Shown here piece by piece: positions 9,318-19,222 of a DNA stretch of 64,000 bases. A program made the translations under genes and the position numbers. The stretch's first letter is position 1; each line of letters begins with the position of its first letter. The DNA is from Nemertoderma westbladi (taxonomy: Eukaryota; Xenacoelomorpha; Nemertodermatida; Nemertodermatidae): positions 1 through 64,000 of the forward strand of contig JAUCBJ010006799.1 of NCBI GenBank assembly GCA_032718475.1, read 5' to 3'. The notes beneath the pieces are model-generated. The model saw nothing but the letters and a program-made list of their open reading frames with translations, was not told the origin of the DNA and ran no database searches.

Positions 9318-12300
9318 GTGTCCGCCTCATGGGTGCGCCTCGGAGTCATCAGAGAGGAGCCCAGAAGGACACAAGTGACAGTTCTATTAAAGATAATAGG
9401 ACGACTCCACCATCGACTTCGTCGGGAGTGGAGGAAGGTCGAATACCAGCGAGAGGAGCGAGGAGGATTCCTAAAATTAGAAGATGTGTACCTTTTAATA
9501 TCCAGGGAGGCGGTAGTAGAAACTCGATCTAACTATACCGACCAGCACATCGTGGCAGAAGGGATCACACTGCCATCCTCCAACCGACAAAAACCCCAGA
9601 CAACATCCACAAAGACGGCCACTTACGCCACACCGACGGAATCACGACAATTCTCAGACGGTAATAGAGTATCTGCGCCCATTGGGACGAAACAGACGAG
9701 ACAGCAACTCAGCACCGACTTCAACGGCTGCCAATACTGCGAACATTTAGGTAAGCGGTATATTGGTCACAAGTTACGAGGTTGTCGACAATTTCGCGAG
9801 TTGAACTCAGAAGAACGACGGCTGCAGATACGGCCACTGGACTCTTGTTGGCGGTGTACGCGACACGGACACGTCCGTAAGGATTGCCCAAATACCGACA
9901 CTTGTCCATCCTGTGGACGCAACCACGACGGTCTGCTCCACACAGACAGCCACACGCCGACGAAACGCTTCGCCAGGGAACACCCGGAAGCAGCAGCGAG
10001 ATGTGATGCGGCTTACCGAAAACGAGAATCGAAAACGACTCCGACTTTCGTGACCCATATAGAGGATTGCTTTTCAGAACAATCCGGATCGTCGGACGAA
10101 GAATCAGAAGACGACGAATATTCAAATGGAGACGAACAACCGTCAATCGCGCTCCTGACCACTGACCAACTGAAGGGATTCAGTGTAATCCCGATTAAAG
10201 TTACTGGCACAAAAGGGAGTAAGAGGATTTACGCGATTCTAGACTCAGCCTCATCTCACAGTTACGTAGATGAAAAGATAGCTGACGTCGTAACAGATCT
10301 TAGACAAGGTAAGCACGTCAGTTATACAGTAAGTAGTATGCACGGACAGCGTGCAATACCAGTGACACGAGTTAAGTTGGACTTAGACTCTCTTCTTCCA
10401 AAATCGCAACACAGCGAGAGGGAGAGGTCTTTGTTGCCCTTTAGAGATCTAACCTTTGCGGCCACGAAGGACTTTAGTAACCTACTAGGTCCAGTGCCGG
10501 AACAATCTCTGGAGGACCGTAAGTATTTCAGACACCTTGGTGTACCCGAATGTCCTGTCAATTATAGATCGGTAGCAATGCTGATCGGGACGGACCAATT
10601 CAACCTACACCAGGTGTGGGAAACCAGACCATCGGCAGTTGTAGCAGGAAACGCATACGCCTGCAGAACGCCGATAGGGTGGTATACTCGAGCGCCTGTG
10701 CGCACACTAGACGTAAGTGACGAGGAAGACGATGTACAGAGTACATGTAGTTTATTAACTACAAATTCAATCCATTCCTTTTCACACGACGTGAACCATA
10801 CTACACTACAGTCGACAAAACATGACAGACGTGTAACTAGTATGATAAGTCACAAGGAGCAGCTAACCCACAAGGTGAGTTTAGAACTTGGGGGGAAGAC
10901 GAATCAGCTAGAGATTCCATCGACGACAGATGATAGGCTTGCGAGTCTACCTACCCCAATAACCTCAACAGTGCCCATCGATATCGACGATGACGCGTTG
11001 AAAATTCATCAGTTGGAACAAGCCGCCTTGGACAAAGAATTAACGGAGAAGACTATCAGGTGGTTAGAACAAGATACAGCTGAACCTGGTAGCTACGACC
11101 CTTGTATGTCGGAACAGGAGAAACAATCTCTAAAGATCATGGAGGATACTATCCGACAGACGGAGGACGGACATTACGAGGTGGGTATGTTATGGCGTAG
11201 CCAAAGTCCTAAACTTATAAACAACTATCCACTGGCTTTAAGACGTCTACACTCAATACGGCAACGTCTATTAAAGGACGAGAAAGCCCATCTGCAGTAT
11301 AACACTCAGATGGAGACGTATTTGACGAAGGGATACGCTATCCGAATGACTAACCTGGAGCGAGTGACCGACCAGACATACTACCTGCCACATCACTATG
11401 TGAGACATCCCGATAAACCAGACAAAGTACGTGTAGTCAATGACTGTGCGGCTCTGTTTGAGGGAATGTCCCTCAATAGTGAGTTGATGGATGGACCGAA
11501 CATGAATAATTATCTTATGGGGGTGATTATGCGCTTCCGTCAGCGTCAAGTAGCCTTTACTTGCGACGTTGAAGCGATGTTTCACCAAGTAAAAGCGTTA
11601 GAGCGAGACAGAGACAGTTTGCGGTTTCTCTGGTATCCGGAAGGGGACTTAAGTCTACCACCAGCGACTTACCAAATGCAAGTTCGCGTTTTCGGTGCCA
11701 GAGACAGCCCGAATTGTACGATGTACGCCTTGAAGCAAGCCGCTAGAGATCAGAAACATCTGTATGACCCAGAGATAATTAGAATTGTAGAACGTGACTT
11801 TTACGTTGATGACGGTTTACAAAGTTGCGACACAGTAGAACGTGCTACAACAGTAGCACATCAATTACGGGACTGCTTGGCGAGCGGAGGTTTTAACCTC
11901 ACCAAATTCGCCTCAAACAGTGCCGAATTAGTTGACTCATTCGGAACTACTGAGCGTGGAGGTGGTGACATAGACCTAGAGTTCGAACCACTACCGACGA
12001 CTAAGGTGTTGGGGCTCTTTTGGGACCCAAACACAGACAACTTTCGAGTGAAGGTGAGACTGGACAGTCAAGGAGACACACTGACCAAGAGATCATGCTT
12101 GTCAAAGTTGAGCCGATTGTTCGATCCGTTAGGATTCATCAGTCCAGTAATACTGCAAGCTCGCATTTATATGCGCAGTATATGGAAGGATGGACTAACA
12201 TGGGACGAGCCGATCTCATCAGACCAAGTGGACTTATGGAAGACCTGGGAGGCGGAATTGTCTTCGCTAGAGGATTATTTCATACCCAGGGTTTACTTTC

Positions 12301-15194
12301 CATTACAGAGTACAGTTCCTGACAACTTGGAACTACACTGTTTTTCTGACGCCAGTGACAACGGTTTTGGTGTGGCAGCGTATTTGCGCAGACAAGTAGA
12401 ATCGGACGAGTTCGATGTTTCGCTCATTACTTCCAAGGCTAAGACCATGCCTACTAAGTATATGACAACACCACGAGCCGAGCTACAAGCCGCGACCCTG
12501 TCAACCACCATCGTGAACCTCATACAGACAGAACTACAGTCGAGTTTACAGATATTTTATTGGACTGACGCGACGTTAGTTTTATTTTACATAAACAACG
12601 ACACTCTCGAATTCAAGACATTCGTAGCTAACCGTCGCGCGGAAATTCTAGACCGTTCAATAAAAGGGGATTGGCGACATTGTCCCGGACCACAAAACCC
12701 AGCTGATATTGCGTCGCGAGGAATGATGCCTGAGGAATTCTGTAAACCGGAGAACAAAGAGTTTTGGCAACACGGACCCCAGTTCTTGCAGAAATCGACA
12801 CAAGATTGGCCTCCGTTATACGACAACAAGTCCAACACCATTCCCAAGGACGCCGAAATCAAGAAACCAAAAAAGGGGAAGACAAAGAAAAAGACGACGG
12901 CGGCGAAACTCAAGAAAAAACCGAAGGCGAAATGGAAAGATATAACTTCAAAGGTCAAGAGAGGAAGACTTGCGAGCCTTTCTACACCAGACATATCGCC
13001 AGACGGTCAACCAGACATATCGCCAGACGGTCAACCAGACACGTTACTAGACAGCCAACCAGACATTTTGCCAGACATATCACAAAATGTTCCACCAGAC
13101 GTTAGTAACGCACTGACAAACAGTAAAGCCGCAGTTTCCCTATTGGAGCGGCCTTCTATTGACAAACAACCAGATACGTTACCAGACGTATCGCCAGACA
13201 CACTACTAGACAGTCGACTAGACACTAGTAATGTATTGACTAACAATAAAGCCGCAGTTTCCCTATTGGAGCGGCCTTGTATTGACAAACTACCAATTTT
13301 GACACACTTGAGCAACCATAAGCACGGTGAAACCTCATGTATTACAGATGTGGGTAGTACCTACGCTAATGTAAATACAGGTGTTACTTTGCGCTCAAGA
13401 GACATACCGAACCTACAACCTACGGTGAGACCTGGGATTAATGTCGGCAGGAAAATAAGTTTACCAAAACCTGCTGACCCCATAGAGTTCAAACCACCAT
13501 TAACGATCGACTTACAAAGTACTGACAATCAAGGTAAGAAGACAAAGAAGGACAAATTACTTGTAGACCCGGACGGATCAACAGTCAACAAGGGAATACT
13601 TACCGGCGGACCCGTGGGCCCTTCTAGTAATTCAAAACCTTCCAAGTTCTCCATTGACTTACCTGATGACGTCACAAATACTTATGTCGACCGTATTGTA
13701 AACTTAACAGACTCTTGGTCAAACGCTTGCCGAAAATTAGCGTGGATTGTACGTTTTGTACAATACGTTAAAGGCAAACGTGACTTCACACGTCGACTTA
13801 CATTGGCTGAGATTGACAGGTGTGAGATTAAATTAATTCGCCATTACCAACTGAGATATTTCGCGCGCGAATTCACATCTATAAGTCAAGGTCAACCAAT
13901 CAAGTCGTCACCAATACTGAGTTGGAGTCCGATTATTTATAATGGCTTAATTTGTCATAAATCTCGGCTTCAAAACATTGACTTTAACACAAACTTTAGG
14001 TACCCAATAATAATACCGCAACATCACGAACTACAACGTGCTATGATACTGGACGCACATTTACATCTGAAACACGCTGGAAGACACCACTGTCTTTCCT
14101 ACTTACGTACTAGATTTGTATTAATTAGACCCAGTAAAGCATTAAGTTCCGTGACACGTACGTGTATTATTTGTAAAAAGGTACATTCTAGAATAGGTAC
14201 CCAAGAAATGAGTGAACTACCACAAGCACGACTTCAAGCATTCAGACCACCTTTTACAGAGACTGGAATTGATTGCTTTGGTCCCATACATACGAAACGT
14301 GGACGTATACTAGTAAAACGCTGGGGACTGATTTTCACATGTATGTCCAGTAGGGCAGTTCACATTGAACGTGTGACGGATCTTTCCACCAACGCGTTTA
14401 TTCTAGCACTGCGGCGATTTATCGCTAGACGCGGACTAGTAAAATGCTTGTACTCAGACCAAGGGACAAACTTCGTTGGTGCTCGGAATGAGATTGCTAG
14501 AGCCTTTAAGAAATTAGATCATGATCAAATCTCGAACGAACTGCAACCTCACAAGATTGTTTGGAAGTTTAATCCTCCAGATAGTCCTTGGAGAGGCGGA
14601 GTCTGGGAGAGATTGATTAGATCTATCAAAACGGCCATGGCAAAGGTCATTCCAGTAAACCACATATTAACAGACGACCAACTGACAACATTGTTTGTTG
14701 AAATCGAGGCAATACTAAATACTAGACCAATAGTATTAGTACCCGATGACAAACAATCTCAGTTCGCTTTAACACCAGCACACCTGCTTATGCAGGCACC
14801 GACCACATTGACGCCGATTTCCATGCCAATGGAAAGCGATAGCTACGGGAGAAAAGCGTGGAAAATCACGCAACTACTGGCTAACAAATTCTGGGAAATA
14901 TGGCAAAACCATTATTTGCCCTCTATTTCTGCCAGAACAAACTGGTACAATAACACCCGCGCATTAAAGCCGGGAGATCACGTGCTGTTGGCGGAAGTGA
15001 ATCTAAAAAGACGCTTCTGGATAACAGGTGTCATTTTAGCCACACATCCATCTATGGATGGAGTGACAAGAACTGTGACGGTACGGACAATTGACGGTCG
15101 TACAGTAGACAGACCGACTCAACGTCTCGTACTTCTTGAAGAGACTCGTAACGAGTCTGGAGACTACAAATCTCCACCTAATACTAGTAAATAA
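9318..15194 (+). CDS. pol: BEL/Pao Pol polyprotein (knuckles-PR-RT-RNase H-integrase)
   Basis: An uninterrupted 1,958-codon ORF. Knuckles lie near residues 137-209, including CWRCTRHGHVRKDC and CPSCGRNHDGLLH. An aspartic protease (DUF1758-like) has YAILDSASSHSYVD near 303. The reverse transcriptase has RVVNDCAA near 705, FTCDVEAMFHQV near 747 and the catalytic YVDD near 828. RNase H starts with HCFSDASDNGFG near 1,006. The integrase has an HHCC finger (HLKHAGRHH...CIICKK, about 1,581-1,620) and the DDE residues in GIDCFGP, SDQGTNF and GGVWERL (about 1,651, 1,713 and 1,760). A Lys-rich then Pro-Asp-rich segment (about 1,175-1,340) separates RNase H from integrase. All catalytic motifs are intact. 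The true start is uncertain: the first roughly 130 residues look unlike gag and may not be translated from this ATG. Confidence 0.93.
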   Translation: MSASWVRLGVIREEPRRTQVTVLLKIIGRLHHRLRREWRKVEYQREERGGFLKLEDVYLLISREAVVETRSNYTDQHIVAEGITLPSSNRQKPQTTSTKTATYATPTESRQFSDGNRVSAPIGTKQTRQQLSTDFNGCQYCEHLGKRYIGHKLRGCRQFRELNSEERRLQIRPLDSCWRCTRHGHVRKDCPNTDTCPSCGRNHDGLLHTDSHTPTKRFAREHPEAAARCDAAYRKRESKTTPTFVTHIEDCFSEQSGSSDEESEDDEYSNGDEQPSIALLTTDQLKGFSVIPIKVTGTKGSKRIYAILDSASSHSYVDEKIADVVTDLRQGKHVSYTVSSMHGQRAIPVTRVKLDLDSLLPKSQHSERERSLLPFRDLTFAATKDFSNLLGPVPEQSLEDRKYFRHLGVPECPVNYRSVAMLIGTDQFNLHQVWETRPSAVVAGNAYACRTPIGWYTRAPVRTLDVSDEEDDVQSTCSLLTTNSIHSFSHDVNHTTLQSTKHDRRVTSMISHKEQLTHKVSLELGGKTNQLEIPSTTDDRLASLPTPITSTVPIDIDDDALKIHQLEQAALDKELTEKTIRWLEQDTAEPGSYDPCMSEQEKQSLKIMEDTIRQTEDGHYEVGMLWRSQSPKLINNYPLALRRLHSIRQRLLKDEKAHLQYNTQMETYLTKGYAIRMTNLERVTDQTYYLPHHYVRHPDKPDKVRVVNDCAALFEGMSLNSELMDGPNMNNYLMGVIMRFRQRQVAFTCDVEAMFHQVKALERDRDSLRFLWYPEGDLSLPPATYQMQVRVFGARDSPNCTMYALKQAARDQKHLYDPEIIRIVERDFYVDDGLQSCDTVERATTVAHQLRDCLASGGFNLTKFASNSAELVDSFGTTERGGGDIDLEFEPLPTTKVLGLFWDPNTDNFRVKVRLDSQGDTLTKRSCLSKLSRLFDPLGFISPVILQARIYMRSIWKDGLTWDEPISSDQVDLWKTWEAELSSLEDYFIPRVYFPLQSTVPDNLELHCFSDASDNGFGVAAYLRRQVESDEFDVSLITSKAKTMPTKYMTTPRAELQAATLSTTIVNLIQTELQSSLQIFYWTDATLVLFYINNDTLEFKTFVANRRAEILDRSIKGDWRHCPGPQNPADIASRGMMPEEFCKPENKEFWQHGPQFLQKSTQDWPPLYDNKSNTIPKDAEIKKPKKGKTKKKTTAAKLKKKPKAKWKDITSKVKRGRLASLSTPDISPDGQPDISPDGQPDTLLDSQPDILPDISQNVPPDVSNALTNSKAAVSLLERPSIDKQPDTLPDVSPDTLLDSRLDTSNVLTNNKAAVSLLERPCIDKLPILTHLSNHKHGETSCITDVGSTYANVNTGVTLRSRDIPNLQPTVRPGINVGRKISLPKPADPIEFKPPLTIDLQSTDNQGKKTKKDKLLVDPDGSTVNKGILTGGPVGPSSNSKPSKFSIDLPDDVTNTYVDRIVNLTDSWSNACRKLAWIVRFVQYVKGKRDFTRRLTLAEIDRCEIKLIRHYQLRYFAREFTSISQGQPIKSSPILSWSPIIYNGLICHKSRLQNIDFNTNFRYPIIIPQHHELQRAMILDAHLHLKHAGRHHCLSYLRTRFVLIRPSKALSSVTRTCIICKKVHSRIGTQEMSELPQARLQAFRPPFTETGIDCFGPIHTKRGRILVKRWGLIFTCMSSRAVHIERVTDLSTNAFILALRRFIARRGLVKCLYSDQGTNFVGARNEIARAFKKLDHDQISNELQPHKIVWKFNPPDSPWRGGVWERLIRSIKTAMAKVIPVNHILTDDQLTTLFVEIEAILNTRPIVLVPDDKQSQFALTPAHLLMQAPTTLTPISMPMESDSYGRKAWKITQLLANKFWEIWQNHYLPSISARTNWYNNTRALKPGDHVLLAEVNLKRRFWITGVILATHPSMDGVTRTVTVRTIDGRTVDRPTQRLVLLEETRNESGDYKSPPNTSK
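12843..13330 (+). repeat. In-frame repeat insertion in Pol between RNase H and integrase
   Basis: A run of Lys-rich codons is followed by tandem units encoding SPDGQPDI and by two copies, about 120 bp apart, of a segment reading KAAVSLLERP. The junction at 12,961-12,983 is one of the element's five GGAAGACTYGCGAGCC motifs. This probably grew by internal duplication as a flexible linker. Confidence 0.7.
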
Positions 15195-15851
15195 TTAGGA
15201 GTTTACAAATAGATTTCCACGTACCTGTACACCGTAGTAAGGACAGCGGTAGAATTCCATTGTCTTTATATGTGAACATTGAGGGTAGTACCCTTATGTG
15301 TCACATAGGAGCGGGATTTGTAGGTATAAGAAATGGAATTCTACTTGGAACTCACAATATTGAGACATTTTCGAAATTTTAGACAATCCATTTGGATTTG
15401 AAAAATTTTTAAAATTTTCTCCAGTGAATAGATTTCAGGGTACAGTCGGGTGGAACTTAAAATTAGAGAAACAAGAGAGGAAGACTTGCGAGCCTTTCTT
15501 AAAATTTTAATTAAATTTTACACGGTCTTGTTTCAATAAGTTACGTCAAAATAGACTCCCCTATATTTATTACTAATTCTTGATTGCTTATTTTCTGATA
15601 ATAGTTTGGGATCAAAAAGTGAGTATTTTAGACTCACGGCCAGTTTAGCCCAAATTCGTTTTTACTTCGGCAAAAATTTTAGATAAGAAGCAGCGTGTCA
15701 TTAAAGAAACCCTAGATCTTAGGCTATGGGTAGGAGGTTAGAGCGTTGTCGAGCCCAAAGGGCAGACGAAACTCTCACGTCTCCTCACAACTAACTACAA
15801 ACTCTGTTGTATTCCCTCTAGTAGTAATGATTATGTAACTACACCCTAATT
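15195..15851 (+). other. Spacer between Pol and ORF3
   Basis: 657 bp without an ORF. It holds one copy of the 27-nt motif that also occurs in Pol (15,473-15,499), AT-rich direct and inverted repeats near 15,370-15,420, and stops in all frames. A subgenomic or spliced RNA would be needed to express the downstream ORFs, so splice or promoter signals could lie here. None is certain. Confidence 0.5.
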
Positions 15852-17702
15852 ATGGAGAAAGGGATACAAGGAGAGCCGAGATGGGGATATGATATCCAAG
15901 AGGAGGCAGCAGCGCCATTCGAAAGATTTGGAGCCAAGGATTATACTATATTTGGTATAAAAGAATTATCGGAAAGTACAGCGAAACTCGCGAGAACTAA
16001 ATATGACTCGAATGTATTAAAGAGAAGGCAAAACGCATTAAACGAAAGAATCGAAAGTTTGCGCCAAACCTTCAACGAACTTTACCCGTACGATGCTTTG
16101 TGTGATACGGGAGACATTAGCGAAGACCCCGATACTGAAATTAGTCGTTTGTATCATACCATGCAATACCTAAAGGCGCACGAACCTATGCCCGCGGTAC
16201 GCGATGAATTCGATGGAATGCATCTTTACAGACGAACTCGAGGGGACGATAGAGAAACCAAGGAAGCATTTTCAGTTTATAAACTTTATTATCAATGCGG
16301 TTCTTGTATGCGCGAACAACGAAATGCGATTCCGATGCGTTTGAATAAGGAAAATCCCGAACCGATATTGGCGAGGTGTTCGAATCATCAACAACTACGC
16401 TACCAGGAAGGAGGGTACCCTTTATCGAATCCATATCATTCAACGACACTCAATTTCCCTATTAGTATACCAGTCCGACAGGATACGACGTACGAAATAC
16501 CCATCGTGGATCATCCAGAAATCATTTCAAACTTGGAGTTTCTTCCTGCAGTTGTTTTCAGCGATATGAGTAAGATATATGATTTGCGTAGACATATTAC
16601 TCAAAAGGTCGTGAACAACGTTCCACCTCATATCCAAGATTTTAAGGAACTGGATAGAGCTGGTGCCGACATAGCTCCGAGTAATCTGAAAGGATATCTA
16701 ACCAAGACGATTCGTTTATGGATTGGAATCGGAACCTTCGAGTCGGATACGGATATTGCCGCAGATTGGCGAGGTAAGGTTATTCGTTTCGATGAGGATA
16801 AGGATATAGAGAAGATTTGGCAACCTTCGGAAGAATTGTTGGATGAATGGACTAGGACGTTTAGATCGTTTCAGGAAAACGGTTATATGTTTTACGATAA
16901 CGAGGGCGGCAGTCATCAGCAGAGTTTGACTTCTAAGACTATACAGATTAGAGCGGCGGACGGAGTCCTGCACGTTTTCAGTAGACAGAGGAGCGACAAA
17001 CGAATGCCGATACCTCCAGCGAATACAAAGCGACACCATCTTATCACCGATATAGTAAAGAAGATGGACCAAGCTTGTAATATTGACGCTAGAATGTTAC
17101 CGAAGATGGTAAGAAACATGATTTTAGATAAAACTGTTGTAAAGGTTGGATCAGGAGTAAGGGAGGATTTAATTAGCGACTTCGCCGGCATGACGGACAG
17201 CGATGACCGACTACCGACACCATACGTCGACACTCGACCTCTTATTCTGTGGTCTATAGAACAGGGATATTTTCGTGAGTATAATACTCAGAAGACTGGA
17301 ACTGGATACATTTCCTACCTGTTATTCAATTGGGATTATAAGGAAGGTAAAAGAAACAAGTATATTGAAACTTATGGAGAAGGTGATACTCCAGATATGA
17401 GTGAGTTTGAATCACAGCTTAAATGGAGAGGATGCGTGTATTGGGCTATTACGTCACCTCCAAGAGCGGTCTTACAATATTATTTAGCGATAGAGTCGTC
17501 AGTGAATGTTTGCCTAATCGCCGACATTGTGTCTCGGACTCTCAAAAGACATCCACTTTGTCTCGGAGAAGATCATACGTTCTACATGGAAGGGAGAATT
17601 CGTACCGACGTGTTTAGACGATTCCTTGAACCCTTCTACAACTCCGACGCTCAGTGTAATGCCTTTACTCGAGCAGGATTTAGCATATGTAGCATATGTT
17701 AG
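15852..17702 (+). CDS. ORF3: accessory protein with putative DEDDy 3'-5' exonuclease domain
   Basis: An intact 616-codon ORF after integrase, where other LTR elements may carry env. It has no signal peptide, transmembrane segment or glycoprotein features. A possible metal site is CGSC...C-x2-H near residues 150-180. From about 345 to 555 the order and spacing resemble the RNase D/WRN exonuclease fold. FYDNEGG gives Exo I D349 and E351, followed by strands including KTIQIRAADGVLHVF. KVGSGVREDL gives Exo II D439. YVDTRP gives D460. QYYLAIES gives the Exo III pattern Y544-x3-E548, with Glu in place of the usual Asp. A role in proofreading, RNA trimming or antagonism of host RNA is inference. The exonuclease call rests on motif reading only; the ORF itself is certain. 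Confidence 0.6.
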   Translation: MEKGIQGEPRWGYDIQEEAAAPFERFGAKDYTIFGIKELSESTAKLARTKYDSNVLKRRQNALNERIESLRQTFNELYPYDALCDTGDISEDPDTEISRLYHTMQYLKAHEPMPAVRDEFDGMHLYRRTRGDDRETKEAFSVYKLYYQCGSCMREQRNAIPMRLNKENPEPILARCSNHQQLRYQEGGYPLSNPYHSTTLNFPISIPVRQDTTYEIPIVDHPEIISNLEFLPAVVFSDMSKIYDLRRHITQKVVNNVPPHIQDFKELDRAGADIAPSNLKGYLTKTIRLWIGIGTFESDTDIAADWRGKVIRFDEDKDIEKIWQPSEELLDEWTRTFRSFQENGYMFYDNEGGSHQQSLTSKTIQIRAADGVLHVFSRQRSDKRMPIPPANTKRHHLITDIVKKMDQACNIDARMLPKMVRNMILDKTVVKVGSGVREDLISDFAGMTDSDDRLPTPYVDTRPLILWSIEQGYFREYNTQKTGTGYISYLLFNWDYKEGKRNKYIETYGEGDTPDMSEFESQLKWRGCVYWAITSPPRAVLQYYLAIESSVNVCLIADIVSRTLKRHPLCLGEDHTFYMEGRIRTDVFRRFLEPFYNSDAQCNAFTRAGFSICSIC

Positions 17703-19222
17703 CATATGTGTATCTTCGCTGTGCGGGATCTCTTATCGAAAGACCATCTATGTTTACATTGTTACCCTATGAAGGAGAACGTATTGTGGAAATTACGGAT
17801 GAATCACGGCAGACGCGCGCGCCTATCGGTCACCTCGGTGATGATTTCAACGTAACTACTACGATCGCCGACGATCCTTTAGAGGAACTTCTTGAGATAG
17901 AAAGGAACCTCCCGAAGAAATCTCAGACGGAGATTCGACAACTTGAAGCAACAGATGCTATAGTTTGCATACAACCTTCAGAAACCTACCAACCCATAGA
18001 CCCAGATGATTACGATTATAGTGTGGGAGGAAGCGCTCGACCGATTGGAGATCTTATATACGAACGAGTGTGGTACCCTGCTAATACGATGTGTAGTAAA
18101 TGTGGCGTCGCTGGACATCATATGGCAAAGTGCAGTGGAAAGCACATTACTACGACTCAGCTAATCTGTGGATGGTGTGGGGATCAAGGGTCTCATACCT
18201 TTTATACTTGCTGGAGATTTATGGCTCAGTGTACTTACTGCAATATAAAGGGACATCGAGCATCTGAATGCCAACTAAGGGACATACCTTATGAACACGA
18301 ATCTGTAAAACTCGTGAGGAAGTTATTTGATGAGTGGGAAGATTTAGCCGACGAACATGTATCAGCACAAAGAAGACGGTTTCCGATGAGAGCGCATCTT
18401 GGATTTTGGGCGGTGAATCCTCAAACGATGATGTCGGAAGGATACATCTCCGCTATGCCCCAATATGACGAACTTATCGAGGTTGTCGATATTTTGCCCC
18501 ACGACAGCGGATTTCGAGTGGTGCGCGAGTATCTGTTACAGATTCACCCAGATAACAAAAACACGTGGAATTTTCAGAAAGTCGTAAATCGTATCACGTA
18601 TGGTGAATTTGATCGTTTCCGAACCGAAAAGCGGAATAAAGGAGCTTGGTTAACCGTCGCATGGGCGTACCGAGCCGCGTTTTACCATAAACGTATACGA
18701 GCGAGCGTATTCGAGGAAGAAGAGGTCCTAGAGGCGACGAATATACCAGCCACTCCGGTTGCGCCGTCTGCACGTCACCCTCGGGAGGACGGGCAGGGTA
18801 GGATCATACGGGTCCAGAAGGTGGGCCAACAATTGAAGAAAATTATTAATGTAGAAGAACGCAAGGGAGTTGAGCCGACTATTCGAGTTACTCGGGATAC
18901 GGTATCACTTCCAAGAGAACCGGTAGGAGGATCGGGACATACACCAGCTGATCAACAGGGGGCGCAAGCTACTCTCGGGTCTGCGTCGTCCGCTTCTCAC
19001 GCGTTCCCAGACGTTCTACCAACTGTAGCGACAACTGATCGGTCACGAGGAATTGGTCGAGGTTTTGGGATGCCAAATAGACGAATTTGCGAGGAAATAG
19101 TCGCACCGTCTCTCAACGTCCCAAATAAACCAGTGACTCGCCCCATTAGTCCCATATCGCGAGCAAAGTCACCTGTGCGCAGTTTTCGAGGACGCGGCAG
19201 GGCTCGATCTATTAAGCGATAA
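17696..19222 (+). CDS. ORF4: zinc-knuckle accessory protein
   Basis: A 508-codon ORF whose ATG overlaps the ORF3 stop (ATGTTAG). Three knuckles lie near residues 132-195: CSKCGVAGHHMAKC and CTYCNIKGHRASEC are perfect CX2CX4HX4C, and CGWCGDQGSHTFYTC has one extra residue. A helical region follows (about 205-345), then a low-complexity Arg/Ser/Pro-rich basic tail ending near GRGRARS. This is the layout of a nucleic-acid-binding, nucleocapsid-like protein, yet it sits downstream of pol. The junction with ORF3 lies in a triplicated AGCATATGT unit, so ORF3 and ORF4 may have been one frame, or may be linked by termination-reinitiation or frameshifting. No known family was recognised outside the knuckles. 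Confidence 0.75.
   Translation: MLAYVYLRCAGSLIERPSMFTLLPYEGERIVEITDESRQTRAPIGHLGDDFNVTTTIADDPLEELLEIERNLPKKSQTEIRQLEATDAIVCIQPSETYQPIDPDDYDYSVGGSARPIGDLIYERVWYPANTMCSKCGVAGHHMAKCSGKHITTTQLICGWCGDQGSHTFYTCWRFMAQCTYCNIKGHRASECQLRDIPYEHESVKLVRKLFDEWEDLADEHVSAQRRRFPMRAHLGFWAVNPQTMMSEGYISAMPQYDELIEVVDILPHDSGFRVVREYLLQIHPDNKNTWNFQKVVNRITYGEFDRFRTEKRNKGAWLTVAWAYRAAFYHKRIRASVFEEEEVLEATNIPATPVAPSARHPREDGQGRIIRVQKVGQQLKKIINVEERKGVEPTIRVTRDTVSLPREPVGGSGHTPADQQGAQATLGSASSASHAFPDVLPTVATTDRSRGIGRGFGMPNRRICEEIVAPSLNVPNKPVTRPISPISRAKSPVRSFRGRGRARSIKR

Noticed and set aside
9721-10146. 141-codon minus-strand ORF and similar long ORFs antisense to Pol
   Set aside because: Shadows of the Pol frame, with no recognisable domains.
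15852-17702. ORF3 as a retroviral-type envelope protein
   Set aside because: No signal peptide, membrane anchor, cleavage site or glycoprotein-like cysteine pattern.
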